Of a DNA stretch of 64,000 bases, positions 10,411 to 22,239 are shown piece after piece. Numbering within the stretch: position 1 is the first letter of the stretch; each line of letters begins with the position of its first letter. Source of the stretch: Ophiodon elongatus (lineage: Eukaryota; Chordata; Actinopteri; Perciformes; Hexagrammidae); NCBI GenBank assembly GCA_016806645.1, contig JACSYO010001716.1, positions 311,001 through 375,000 of the forward strand, read 5' to 3'. Below the pieces are notes generated by a model that was given only the letters and a program-made list of their open reading frames with translations, was not told the origin of the DNA and did not search any database. The position numbers were made by a program, and so were the translations under genes.

Positions 10411-13400
10411 TCCTAGAGAGATTTCTTTTACTGAATCTCAAGGGACTACCAATCATGGAAAACACAATTTGGGTGCATTTTTAATATCCCCATGATGTCA
10501 ACTGTATACCCTAATAGACAGGGCTTGGAGATGTGGATAATCTGAAAGGCTCGCTGAAGAAGTTAAAAAGGTTTTTATATGGCATTATGAAGAACTACTT
10601 TAGGGTTTTACTTTTTTTTGTAGGAAGCCAAGAGTGTTACAGACACTGAGACGGTAAGACGTGTAAGAGTGAGATAGAGTGCGTTAGATATTGACACATG
10701 AAGTTGATCCTGCATCCACTACAAAGATCTCATCAAATAAACCAACTCATTAAAACACCCTCTGCGTACTCTCATCTTTTAATTGAACTTCCATATTTTA
10801 TGTGAATCTTTGAACGTGTCATATCCACTGTATGTTTCATGTTTTGGGTCTAATCAATACACGTGTGATTAAAGCTAATGCGCTGTATGGAAATCCAGCT
10901 TCCAGGGCATTGCCGTCTCGTTATCTCTTACTCTTTCTATACATTCAAGCGCACAAATTCAGAGCGGGATCAAAGATCTTGAAGTCGGCCAGAAGACAGG
11001 ATTACGATGCTGCTGTCTCTAGCAATTTTATCAGTAAACTGTCTCCTAATCCCGCTGGGGGTAAAAAGAAACACCCATCCCTTTTTACACCACTGTTCCT
11101 GCTATCAGATGCAGATGCGCTTCTTGTTATGCTAAAAGGAGACTGAAATGTCTCTACACCGACGCAGCCCGAAAGGCATCAAAAGACAGTCACAAATGAT
11201 TTCTAAAGAGCTCGAAATTATCTCGGAGAAGCATGCTCTTTGAATTTCTAAATAGTCACAGTGTAATCTTGTGAAAACTCATCTTTGCCGTTACTCTCAA
11301 CAAACAGAACAGATAACAGTTCCCATCCATCTCAACCAACGGGGAAGAGTGCTTAACTTTGACCATAATGCATTTCACACATGCTTAGTTCTCTCAGGGT
11401 GGGATAAAATGAGGTGATTTCTCTACTTTGTTTTCTTTGCCCAGACCATTAAGGAAACCGAACTGGAAATGTCAGCTTTACTTTTGAGGAAATGCATCAG
11501 GACCAATACCGTCATATTGAATAAATGATATCTGGGTCTGAGCCATTTGCAAAGCTGTCATCGTGTCCAGCTTTCTGGAGAGAGCCACCTCGGAATGAAG
11601 TGTGTGAGGGATGAGGGATTATTATTGTAGAGGGAGGCATGCAGCCAGGATCCAGCACACTGCTTGGCTCTGGGAGGTGGATTCTCTGGACGGGCTGAGG
11701 AAAGGCGTGGGGTTACACTCCTTGCCTACGGTGATGTCATCTCATGTTCTGATTTTTCACTCTTAATACCAAAGAGTTTGCACTGTGGGAGACACACTTT
11801 TTATCCTTAACCTAAAAGGCTTAAAGGACCATTATCTGAACACTGAGAACAGTACTTGTTAGATTACATTCCATTACTCAGCACCATCAAAGCTGCTCCG
11901 CCCAGACATTGCATCGTTTGACCAACATGATCACCAGACAAGAACATTGATGTTAGACGATTCTGCAAACCCCCTGATTATATTATACCCTGATTATATT
12001 GTACCCTAATTATGATGTCTATGACAGAACGCCAACCCCGGTCTCCTGCATGAAAGTTGGATGAGCTACTGACAGTTTTACCGTTGCAACCGCCACACTT
12101 TGAGTTTGCACTGAAGGTTGGAACTAGATGTAAATATTGAGGCGCGAAACCATCCAGTATGAATCTGATTCCTAATTATACTCGGCTGTTTCGAGCAAAC
12201 TTGAAGAGGTGCAGTGGAAAGCTAACAAGTGGACTTTGAGTTAAGATAATTGTGTTGTTTTTCTCAGCTTCAGTGGGTAGTATATGTGTGATACCCAACT
12301 CTCCAAGAAATATCCCCTACCTGGAACTTGGAGTTAAGATTCCATGTTTTTCTACGACCGCAGCTCTACAGCTCGCTCAAAAGGTTCTCCACTCTTTAGT
12401 GGCCACAGGAGGCTGAAATGTGGGTTGGCGGTCAAGGTGTGTGTGTTTGTGTTCATGGCAATTGGTGAGAAAGAGGATGTGTGAGTGAGAGTGGCCTCTA
12501 AAAATTTTGGAACTTCTGAACGGATTCCCGTACCATGGCCAAACTCATGAAGCAGAATAGAGTAGACTCTCGTGGGAGGTATCATTGGTCTCAGCAGAGA
12601 GTTCCCTTTTTTCATTCGTGTGAGTTAGACATACCCCTCATACTCATTTTGCCATAGAGATCAAGTGTTCGTGAGGTTTTCTGTGAATGCATGCACATAT
12701 GTGGTCGCAGCTATTGCAAAAGTTGTGCTTATTTATCTATCGAAACTTTGTCATTGAGCATCATGCAACAGATTTGCTGGTGGCGATTGAAATACATTGT
12801 CTGGGACCATAAACTTCGATACACAAGTTTTTTGCCAATCCATCAACGGGATGGCAATATATTTCACTGAATAAGGGAAAACTACCAATTGTTATGTACC
12901 AAATTTCATTATATATTATAAATAAGTGTGGCTCACAGTCAATCCTTCTACATAGAGCTTGCCTTTCATAATGACCAGAAAGTAAAATCAAATGTCATTT
13001 ATATATATTTCAGATAGAAAAAAGACCGTGTGGCCCGAGCATTAAGTGTTAATTGAATCAACCTACGAAAGTACTTACATGATCCACTACCAAGGTGGCA
13101 TCTCTTTTTTTTTTAACAAATAATCAATAAAATGTTAAAATATCATCTTACCCCAGCTCTTATGAAAAGCAAAAAAAAACAGCAGGTGTTAAAAGATGGT
13201 TTTAGAATTGTGGATTACGTGGGCTACCAAAAGTGCTGCATAGAGGCCTACCTTCTGAAGGAGGACGTACAGGATTGGTAAGCATGGGGGTGTTTTTTTA
13301 CATATGTAACTCCAGAAAAAAGAAATTGCCTTTGAAACCCAGCCTCAGCGGCTTTGTGTGTCTCTCGCATAATGGGGTTTCCTGTCACAAGGCTGTCTGA

Positions 13401-13479
13401 TGCCATTAATTTGCTACTCCCACAACGTTCTTTGGGGCTACCGCCTCTACACCGAACGATGAGCTTTTCGATGTTACCG
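10411..13479. other. Unique non-coding sequence with possible conserved islands
   Basis: No gene supported. Stretches around 10890-11160 (with TAATCC-type homeodomain words) and 11540-11760 have balanced composition, no repeats and few indel-prone runs, as conserved non-coding elements do. A 104-codon frame at 10832-11146 has no domain. Confidence 0.4.

Positions 13480-13551
<72 letters not shown>
13480..13551 (+). repeat. CT microsatellite
   Basis: About 70 bp of CT repeat with one TTT interruption, ending TTCAG. On the complement it produces an Arg-Glu frame that is not a gene. Confidence 0.95.
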
Positions 13552-13552
<1 letters not shown>

Positions 13553-14270
13553 AGAGCTGCGGCGCTGCTGGAGAGCTTTTTTACAGAAAACAGAGCAATG
13601 TGGGGGGCGGACGAAGGATTTGAACCTGCATAGTCTCTTCAAACATACAAGAGGGACGAGCCCTGAGCATGAATAACGACAGCACAGCTCAAGCTGATTT
13701 CTGAAGAAACTTACCCCTTAGACCTGTCTTGGGGAGAAAAATACAAAAAGGACTCGGGTAGAAAGTGGAGAAAGAGAGAGAAAGGAGGTATTAGGAGCGC
13801 CCCCCGTCAGCCACCTGGAGTTCCTGCAGCCTCCAAGTGCATTCCAGGGATCATGAAAACGAGGGTGAGGGGGGTGGAAGAAAGAGAAGGGTTGTTATTA
13901 AGGAGGAGGCCCAGATGATACAGGCTACCCCCCGCTGGCCCTGCTCTTTTCACTGAATACACAAGACGACAGGGACGGCCTCTCCATCTGAAACAACCCC
14001 CGGAGGGCCATGAAGGAGCGCTTCTCTCTTCTTCACTGGTCTATTGGACATGCAGGCCTGGAGGAGATTGGGGAGGGCAGCTCCACAGACAGAGAAAAAC
14101 AAAACAGGGCTCTGACTGACACAAGATAGGGAGAAAGAAACCGAGACAGTCAAAGAGCTGAGAGGCCGCATATTAACAGAATATAGGAGGAGGGGACTGA
14201 TGACATGAGGGTGAGCGCGCGGTGGGGGGTGGGGGTGGGGGGGGCAAATGTCACTCATCATACTGGCTTT
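13552..14270. other. G/C- and purine-rich non-coding block
   Basis: Composition differs from the AT-rich surroundings, with runs such as GGTGGGGGGTGGGGG near 14221. It follows directly after a CT tract that ends in CAG, so a splice acceptor is conceivable, but I see no donor or frame to support an exon. A regulatory or promoter role is possible and unproven. Confidence 0.3.
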
Positions 14271-14501
14271 ATCTTAGTCTGCACCGCTACGTCCACAAAC
14301 ACACAATACAGTTTATACATAGATAAACAGTTTACTTCTCTGTGTCTGAAATAAGTCCTGCAGAATTCATTTAGTTTATAAACAAAATTAATTCATTCAA
14401 CGACTGATGTAGCAGAGAAATAACACAGATCTGACCTGTAACCACGTGAATGGAAAGAGTTACTGGAGGTTGATGAGTTCAGAATGCAACTGTGTTTTTT
14501 T

Positions 14502-14722
14502 TAGGGCTGTCAGTAATCAAATATTCAAAGCTCCGGTGGGGTGGTGGGGACTCAGCCAGACAATTCTCAGTTCTTAGCTGAGATGGACAGCATTGCGTTA
14601 CATCACGAGTCCTTCGGTTTAGTTAAATGTATACATTTGTAAGGATTCTGTTTTCCTACAGCATGTTGTTTGTACTTTTATTTGTAAAATATCAAATAGT
14701 GGAATATTCGGCTCCAGCCCTA
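14502..14722. mobile_element. hAT-type miniature element
   Basis: The left end TAGGGCTGTCAG followed by AATATTC (near 14517) is mirrored by the right end GAATATTCGGCTCCAGCCCTA at 14702-14722. TAGGGCTG is a common fish hAT terminus. The 221-bp body has no coding capacity. The flanking 8-mers are not identical, so the target duplication has decayed or my ends are off. Confidence 0.55.
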
Positions 14723-14790
14723 GTTACATTACATTTCATTTAGTAGACGCTTTTATCCAAAGCGACTTACAATAAGTGCATTCAATTCAA
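14723..14790 (+). repeat. Short teleost repeat fragment
   Basis: TTTAGTAGACGCTTTTATCC followed by AAAGCGACTTACAATAAGTG is a highly recurrent word in fish genomes, seen inside several repeat families. Only about 65 bp are recognisable here. Confidence 0.6.
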
Positions 14791-15084
14791 AGAGAATTCA
14801 AAACCAGAACAACAAGAATCACTAGTGTATATGCTTTGTCTCGCAATACTAGCCTCCTTTTTTAAACGTTTTACTCACAGGCTTTACGTTTCCCACACAT
14901 TCCACTGTACAGGTGAAGATGTCCATAGTAGTGCTGCAGAAAACGTTCCTCTCATTATCGGTGAAGTCAGAAAATAATGAAAACATTTTCTAGAGGCGAA
15001 ATAGATTATTGAATTCAACCACAAAATATTAGATTCTAATTAAAATGTATAATGTCAATGAAATCCATGCAGACTTGTATACAG

Positions 15085-15172
15085 ACAGCATATCAGCCCT
15101 CTGTTGCTGTTAGTTTGTTTTGTAGTCTAATGGCCCCCTACTGGTCAATAATTGCACAATGCAGCTTTAAAA
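15085..15172. repeat. MITE-like fragment
   Basis: GGCCCCCTACTGGTCAATAA followed by TTGCACAATGCAGCTTTAAA resembles the end of a frequent fish miniature element. The partner end is not visible. Confidence 0.4.
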
Positions 15173-15529
15173 TGGACATCTATCGGGGCAAAGCAAGAGC
15201 AAAACTTGCTGATCACCTCCTAATTTCAAGACATTAAATATATGATTATAGATATAAAGCTAGTTTAGATGATTTTCCTCACAGAGAAAAAGCCAGTGCG
15301 AGACCACACACTCTTTGCTTACTATACTTTGTCTTGCTGACAAGGTTTTATCACTAACATGTCTATTCCGATGAGCATGAACTATCGAGTCACATGTGTT
15401 AACCGTTTCACTACCCATGACTTTATCGCCCTTCTAGAGCCCCAGATTAATATTTATATCAGACGGGAAGAGAACTTTTACTCAATACCCACCCCAACCA
15501 TTTTTCTCTTCCACCTTCTCTGAGGAACT

Positions 15530-15548
15530 GCACACACACACGCACCCA

Positions 15549-15624
<76 letters not shown>

Positions 15625-15625
15625 C

Positions 15626-15686
<61 letters not shown>
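15530..15686 (+). repeat. Compound microsatellite CACG / CA / CAT
   Basis: CA and CACG units (about 15531-15624) run directly into about 20 CAT units (15625-15686). The complementary frame of poly-Met and Cys-Val-Arg-Ala is an artefact of the repeats. Confidence 0.97.
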
Positions 15687-15933
15687 TGCATATTATTTCA
15701 TCAAATGTAGTAAACCTGTCAAGGTATGGTTGTACACTCTTATGTGTTTGTGTTTGCATGCTCTCACACACTTCATTTCAAGTACACTCCTACATGCTCA
15801 TGTACTGCTGGAGGACCCTCACACACACTCCACCAGCCTATACAAGAACCCTGTCTTTTGTCTGAACGGTCCCCTTGCAGAGCTATACAATCCCCTCCAT
15901 ATGTTTGCAAGTGAGCCTCCTTCATCAACAACT

Positions 15934-15988
15934 ACACACACACACACACACACACACGCGCGCGCGCACACACACACACACACACACA
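15934..15988 (+). repeat. CA-CG-CA microsatellite
   Basis: CA repeat with a central CGCGCGCGCG block, all alternating purine-pyrimidine and prone to Z-DNA. Confidence 0.95.
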
Positions 15989-15989
15989 T

Positions 15990-16600
15990 GACATCATGGT
16001 GGAGGTATTCCAGTTGGACCTATGGGGATTAGGAAGTGAGGAGAGCTCAAACTTCTCCAGTAAAACCTCTGCACTTCCCAGCGTCGTATCCAGCTACTTT
16101 CACTCCCCCTCCTCATCCCTGCACCTGCTTCTAGTTATTACCATCCCATCCAACACCGCTTCCCCCCACCCACCCACCTCCTCTCTTCCCCACTGGGAAG
16201 CAGAGCCTGAGCTTTTCAAACTTCCTATTCAGAAAGGGAAGCATTGGGAAAGAAACGATGCAATGCAAGCCTGTGAGCCTCCTCATTCGTGCCATTGTGG
16301 GCTTTTATGTTTTGACTCGGTCAGGCTTTGTGTGTGAAAGAGACAGCGGAGGCTTTGCTTACTGGTTTACCTCATGGCCCAGATATATCACCTCACTGCA
16401 AGAGCTGCCTTTGCTTCACTGAGACCACCTAGAGGAGCAAAGGCTTACTAGAAGCTGCTGAGAATGAAAGGAAAACAACCGTGTGTACACACATACTCCA
16501 GAATAGTAGTTAACCCACCTGTGGCTGCCCTGTAGTGGCTGTCAGGTTCTCTCTTTACTTAAAAAAGAAAACGCATGTGACTCTTTCCTTACAAAAACCT
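15990..16600. other. Non-coding sequence, nothing recognised
   Basis: Pyrimidine-rich near 16085-16200. The 113-codon frame 15996-16337 has no domain. Confidence 0.4.
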
Positions 16601-16860
16601 ACCATGGTGGTTAGGAATGGTGTTTTCACTTTCACTATGGTACTTCCCAAGCACAAGCATTGTACTATGGTACTGGCCATGGTAGCCTACTGTCCATGGC
16701 ACAAAAAACGGTACCATGCTACTGTCCACTGGTACTTGGCTGATAAAAAAAGTGTAAATAACAGTTACTGTGGGACAGTTTTACATTGTACAGTTTTACA
16801 TTGTACAGTGGTACACGACACTTAAGCAGGGTATTCGTAACTATGTATGCTGTACAATAC
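16600..16860. repeat. CCATGG/GGTAC-rich dispersed repeat
   Basis: Repeated short words ACCATGG, TGGTACT and CATGGTA in both orientations, then a duplicated ACAGTTTTACATTGT near 16777-16810. This pattern recurs in fish genomes as a degenerate self-complementary repeat. Confidence 0.45.
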
Positions 16861-17199
16861 ATTGTAAAGGTAGCTCAAATCCATCGATCTGATTGGTTCA
16901 TAGCCGTGATATAATTACCACATACCATGGCTATGACGTCTAATTCCTTTGCACTTTCAGTATCACTCCGTGTCTCTGAAAAAAAGAAAAATTATGAGTC
17001 CAACAACATTAGCATAGCTAGCTAATGTTAACAAACTCATAAGGCTCGTCATACAAATTATTTGCTGCTCAAGATTGTGTTGTTTGCCTTGGGTTTTTTG
17101 GTGGAGGTTGTATGCCTTAGTAATGAATGCCAGCTATTGTATCCTGATGATGGTCTCTGGCGTACACGATTGATCCTTTGCTAAAGCCCCTGTGATGTT

Positions 17200-17350
17200 C
17201 ACAGTAAAACTATGCAACCTGCTGGAGGAACAGGATATATACAGTCAGTCAGTGATACAGCGATAACTGTGCATGTACAGGATTCGGTTAATAAACCAGG
17301 TTGTTGTTTAGTATGCCGTTGCTTGTCTGGTGCATAACAACAAAACAGAA
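17200..17350 (+). mobile_element. Probable LTR end and leader of a gypsy-type element
   Basis: TTAATAAACCAGGTTGTTG near 17288 provides a polyadenylation-like signal. GCATAACAACAAAAC and then ACATTACATTGGGGATGAGG follow. A TTGG..GA.GAGG word just after an LTR is typical of the primer-binding region of fish Ty3/gypsy elements. The LTR start cannot be fixed, and I see no 3' partner in the window. Support is the position directly upstream of the gag-derived frame. Confidence 0.45.
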
Positions 17351-17358
17351 ACATTACA

Positions 17359-17619
17359 TTGGGGATGAGGTGTAAAAGAAGAGACACCCAACTAGTGAAC
17401 ATTTACACTGCTGTTTTCACAAAGAGTTGCAGGAACTGTGTAGGTAAATATCCTCATGATGGTGAATATCCTGCTAGAGGCAAACAATGCAGAGCATGCA
17501 GTAAACTGAACCACTTTGCAAGACAATGCCAGAAGAATACATGGGTATGGGGCCCAGAACAGCAAGTTGCATTACAGACACTGAAATTAAATTACGATGT
17601 CATACTTCTACCCAGGTAG
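17359..17619 (+). pseudogene. Ty3/gypsy relic: gag zinc knuckle joined to RT/RNase H segment
   Basis: An 86-codon frame. Residues about 49-62 read CRACSKLNHFARQC, a CX2CX4HX4C zinc knuckle (C,C,H,C) as in gag nucleocapsid, preceded by a second cysteine pair (CRNC). The frame then passes directly to WGPEQQVALQTLK, the W-P-Q-Q-x-A-x-x-x-L-K word found between the reverse transcriptase and RNase H domains of gypsy polyproteins. In intact elements these two regions are separated by protease and most of RT (many hundreds of codons), so a large internal deletion has joined them in frame. The frame ends shortly after. It is dead as a retrotransposon, and a short expressed zinc-knuckle peptide is only a speculation. 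Confidence 0.75.
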
Positions 17620-20600
17620 AGAGAAGGAACTGATTTCTGTTGCAAGCCTTTTGGACTGGTTGCGATCCTCTGCCAAAACCATGACATATACCAATATAGC
17701 ATGTGGTAGTCGGTCTACAGGCAAAAAAGCTGGATAACAGATCAGGAGGCCAGTAACATGATTGTAGAGCAGCTTTCGAAGCATTCTCAACAGCCAACTG
17801 ATGATCTAGCTGGGCGTTGGCGGTGGAGGCCCACTCAGGACTGGCAGGCATTGGACTTGCACGCAGGGCAGGGTAAAGGCTGGTTGCTGGCAGGCTGGAG
17901 TGAAGGCTGGTTGCTGACAGGCCCAGGGGCCTACTGAAGGCTAGCAGACTCAGAAGCAAACAGGAGGCTACCATGTTGAGAATCAAGATCTATCAGACAC
18001 GGGGGTTAGAGCAGTGGTCAAGTCCTCTGCAATTCCAGATAGCAACACAGCAAGCATCGGCCTGGAAGAAATTTTGCGGAGTGCCATTGTCAGAGCGGCC
18101 TTGTCAATACGGGAGGTGTTGTAGTTTAGAAGCCACTGAATAGTGTGAATCACCTCATCAAGTTTGTCTGATGGGTCCATGTATGGTCAGATTGTAATGT
18201 AACAATTTGGTGAACATGGGTTTGGACTCAAAAGCAGGATTTGAAGACTAAGCAGGCAAAAAGAAAGGTAGACTCAAGCCAGGCTGGTTGCAGGCAAAAA
18301 GTCCTCATCGCCAGTGAACCGGATGCAGAACCATCAAGGCACATATCACGGTCCTCAGTCACTATTCAGTCAGAGCCACTTCTCATATTCGTCAGTTTTT
18401 TAAACTACAAACCTATCAGATTTGACTTCTTCCAAGCAATATTCAGTCAGTTTCATGTCAAGTAGAGGCACAAAAACATGACTTACACTGATGGAGTGCA
18501 GGTGGAATCAATTATAATGAATGGAGTTTATCGATAATCCACAATGCTGCATAATTTCTATTTTGCTCACCAATTTGTCTGCTGCACTGCTGCACTGCAC
18601 TACTAATTGTTGTCATGTTTCTGTTAATACTGTTCTCAGTTCTATATTTATCTTGGAACTGTTAAAAAGTGATATTGTTTGATTAAAACTCTTGAGAGAC
18701 CCCAGTGCCAAGGGTAAATTACAAAAGACCTGGCAGAGATTGACTGCTCTCTTACTATTGACGTTCACCAGCGGGTCATCTTGCCTGACTAGTACATCTT
18801 TTCATCTCCGAAAACATCCGAGCCAATTTCCAAGTAGGCATTATTATGACAAACCAACAACATATAAAACATATAAATGGTAAGATATTATGTAAAATCT
18901 CAAAACAACATTTGGCGACACAATAACAGTTTCAAAACAGAGATTATAACAGTCTGGCTCATATCTTCCTCCAACGTGTATGTAAAATGAATGCTGGGAC
19001 ACTTAAAGCCCAAGTTTACACAAGTAACCTCCTATAGTATCCTTTAATATATGGCCAGAGCAAGAACCCTTCCAGGTATTCAGTCAGTACTTGTGCTGGA
19101 TGACAAGTATGTCAAAGCAAGAGGGCAGATTGAGAAAAGCCTATTGATTATCTTATTAATTCTTCTTTTTTTGTCCGTAACAAAAAACACAGCAGTTAGA
19201 TTCCTTGATTCTTTGCATTTCAGTGTCACAAGGACACCCATTCACATTCAATATCAAGGTTTCACAATGGCATGTCCTTGCTATTTGTGCTGCACTAGCT
19301 GGGTCTTGGTTCCTATTTGTCAGATAAGTAAAAAAAAAAATGTTTTTCACCGCTTTTGACAGCAAAATAGCAACCAAAGAATTTCCAATGCAGCTTCTCC
19401 TTGCAAATTGATATTGCCAAGCAACATGAGTCAATCAAAACTGTGTCTCTGACCACACCGGGCGAGAGTTAAAGTCTAGATCTCCTTGAAGACCTCACAC
19501 GGAATAGGCCTCTCTCCCTTTCTTCTGCTCTCTATTCCTCATTGTCTAATTCAAGTGTCAGTTTTCAGCTGGCGCCGGCGTTGACCCTTTCTTCTGCCAT
19601 TGTCTCTGCTCGGTGGGGCGGGATTCCTCCTACTTAATCGTTGATCCAATTAATTTGGGAGACCTTTCTCTGCTTCTTTACAAGAATGAATGCCACTGAA
19701 TAAAAATGTGCAACAAAAGAAGTAAGTTAACACAGAGCAGTGTCATTGATTGACACCGGTGCCAAAATGCCTGTGTGTTGCCATTATATCGGATCGAGTT
19801 ATGGAACCTTAGCAGAGAAAGGTGGCCTTGATGAAAGAGTATGAACATGTCTAATTAACTTGTGTCAAATAAGGGTTTCTAGCTTCACACAAGTGACTCA
19901 ACCACCCCGGAGCTTTTTATGGTTTTGCCTCCTGGTAGGGCTTTTTAAATGGCAGGAGCTTATTAAACTGATGTCATTTTATCTTTTTTGTTTCTGCAGC
20001 ACACACCTGGCATCTCTATGCACCATTCTCTATTGGGCGCACAAGGGAAACACTTGGCTGGGCTACAGTAGGTTTCAAACTGCCACGCACTGCAGGGGGT
20101 GGTACTAAACTCTGCAAGAAGAGGTATTCCAACACTTGTCAGAATGTAACTATGCATGTCTTTGTTCAATTTGGGTTGACTTAACCTTTTTGCCTAATTG
20201 GTCATATTCCCAATGGTTCTCAAAATGCGTGCACTGTGAGTGGTTGTTGTGAAAAGACCAAATCCATAATAATTAGGATAAGACCATAATTAGCTGCCTG
20301 TAAAGTTGCACAGCTGTATACACAGAATGGTGGAGTGGAGAATCACAGACGGAGCGTTCTCTCTGTAATTCCTGGCTTCATTATTTGATCAAGCTGGCTA
20401 ATTGGGAGCCAGGGTTGAATACCTTGCATGGGGCAGAAAACACATACGAACAGACTGGACTGAATCAATGGAGGGCCACATATTTCAGTTCTTCCAAGGG
20501 ATTAACAGATTGTGTGTATTTTAATATATGTTGCGTCTGGATATGAATAAATCATTGGGTGTTCTGCGTCAGGGGAGATGCCTTCAAATATGTCAAAGAG

Positions 20601-21100
20601 GAATCCGAACTGAGATGACATGGCACTCACATGCATTCAGGTGGTACTTATGGGAAATAAGAAATGCATGTATGATGAAGTGATGGTGGTCTTTCTTTGT
20701 GGATGTGGATGATTGGAAGACCAGATTTGATATTATTCTTTTGTCCTTTTTATTAACACAGGCTCACATTCACAGGAACAATAAAGCCTTCCAGCAGACG
20801 TCATCCTAGTATGTTTCTGAATAGCTGATATGTACTTACTTGTCATGTATTCTTATGGTGTGGGTGGCGCTGCTGTTCTCCAAGGATGAATCACATTGAC
20901 TTTGGTGATCCCCTGACTTTTCCTATAGGGCCATCAGTGAGGTGACATTGTTAGTTCAGAATTTAAATATCTCCACAATTTTTAGAAGGATTGGCAAACA
21001 ATTTAAAGAGACACTAATGATCCCTGAGGATGTTCCACAAAGGTACATTTGTGTACTGTACAAACTGTACAGTTTCTACTCGCTGTGTGCATAGTGTCTT
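17620..21100. other. Non-coding sequence with a possible conserved island
   Basis: No gene found. 17620-18700 may be further decayed retroelement; the 128-codon minus frame at 17600-17986 is Leu/Ser/Ala-rich without a domain. 19450-19700 is unique, with TAATCG and CCAATTAATTTGGGA homeodomain-type words, and looks like a candidate conserved element. Confidence 0.35.
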
Positions 21101-21109
21101 TTAAAATAA

Positions 21110-21420
21110 AACTTCCAACGTAGATTTACTTAGTTTTTAGGTTTGATCGGTTAAGTTTAGGCAACAAAAACACTAGGTTTGGATTGGGAAAATGTTGTGG
21201 TTTGTGTTAAAATAAGTATGTTTGTCACGTAACTGGGTTTAAAAAACTCAAGTAAAATATGTCCATGATTAAGGTTAGTTTCACACGAGCCAGGAATAGT
21301 GCTCTCTTGGTTGAAAGTCAGTGTTTGTTTAACCCATCCATCCATTGTTTGACCCATCCATCCATTGTTTGACCCATCCATTCATTGTTTGACCCATCCA
21401 TCTTCAACTTCAACCAGAAG
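21110..21420 (+). repeat. Dispersed GTCAACGTTGAC-family repeat
   Basis: Ordered blocks are GTTTAGGCAACAAAAAC (21155), AAAATGTTGTGGTTTG (21189), AATAAGTATGTTTGTCACG (21211), TTTCACACGAGCC, and TGTTTAACCCATCC at the end. The same order, partly reversed, occurs at 40130-40340 and 51480-51720. Non-coding; I know the pattern from fish genomes but cannot name the family with certainty. Confidence 0.6.
21326..21402 (+). repeat. 20-bp tandem repeat, about four copies
   Basis: Unit TGTTTGACCCATCCATCCAT repeats at 21326, 21346, 21366 and 21386 with single-base differences. It is an expansion of the 3' end of the surrounding dispersed repeat. Confidence 0.95.
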
Positions 21421-22125
21421 CCCTATGTGTACTTTCTCACTATTTATAATCCAATCATAATAACGATGCGGATGGGTTTTTATATTGGAGGTAGTTGAAA
21501 GCCCGATAAGTCCCCTAGAGACTCTTAAGGATGCCTCTGTGCATTATTATCAGACTCCTTCGTGTGTAGAGCAGCAACAAGGACATCACAATGCAGCTTC
21601 TCCTCGGGTTAGGTTACCCTGTAAAGAACACCATCAATTTTCCATATATATATATATACAAAAGCAACCAATGGGCATACATATACATATGATATAAGTC
21701 TACTTTATATTGTAGACAACACCATAATCACTGAATAAAGGGATATGGCTGTTAACTGCTTCGTACCACTAAACAGGGGGAGCCAGTTCACAACATTCTT
21801 CATAGACTGCCCCAGGGAGTCTAGAGGCGACTCTGACTCTGTCAATAACAGTAAAAGAATCCCGTCACACCCACATTCATGAAAAGCCTTTTGTCTTGAC
21901 CTGCAGGAGTCTGAAGTTAATTTGAATTTTGGAGTTAATGAGACTTTTTCAAGCTGAGTTCATTTGGTCTCCATTTTGACAACCAGGGGCATGCCTACAA
22001 CTGATTAGTGGTAGTCTGTTGTGAGACAAGCATAGCAGCATCAGTTTGTCTCCAGCTACAAAACAACACGTTTAATCCTTCTTTTTGCATTGTTTAACCA
22101 CATTTCTTTCACTTGATATGGCACA

Positions 22126-22238
22126 AAATATGAGCTGACATAAATATGGGATGTATGACAATAAATATATATACTGTATATATACTGTATATATATTATT
22201 CTTATCTTAAATATTTAATTTAATGTCAGCTCATATTT
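22126..22238. repeat. Inverted repeat around a TA-rich core
   Basis: AAATATGAGCTGACAT (22126-22141) is perfectly inverted at 22223-22238, around a core with TATATACTGTATATA repeats. The layout resembles the larger structure at 8314-8630. Confidence 0.9.
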
Positions 22239-22239
22239 A

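Noticed and set aside
13480..13553. CT tract plus TTCAG as a splice acceptor
   Set aside because: Any CT microsatellite followed by CAG looks like an acceptor; no donor or frame follows.
13354..13642. Frames with Ser-Leu or Arg-Glu repeats
   Set aside because: Direct translation of the CT microsatellite in both directions.
15482..15691. Frame with a long Met run and Cys-Val-Arg-Ala repeats
   Set aside because: Artefact of the CAT and CACG microsatellites on the complement.
17600..17986. 128-codon minus-strand frame next to the gypsy relic
   Set aside because: Leu/Ser/Ala-rich without retroelement motifs; nothing supports it as coding.
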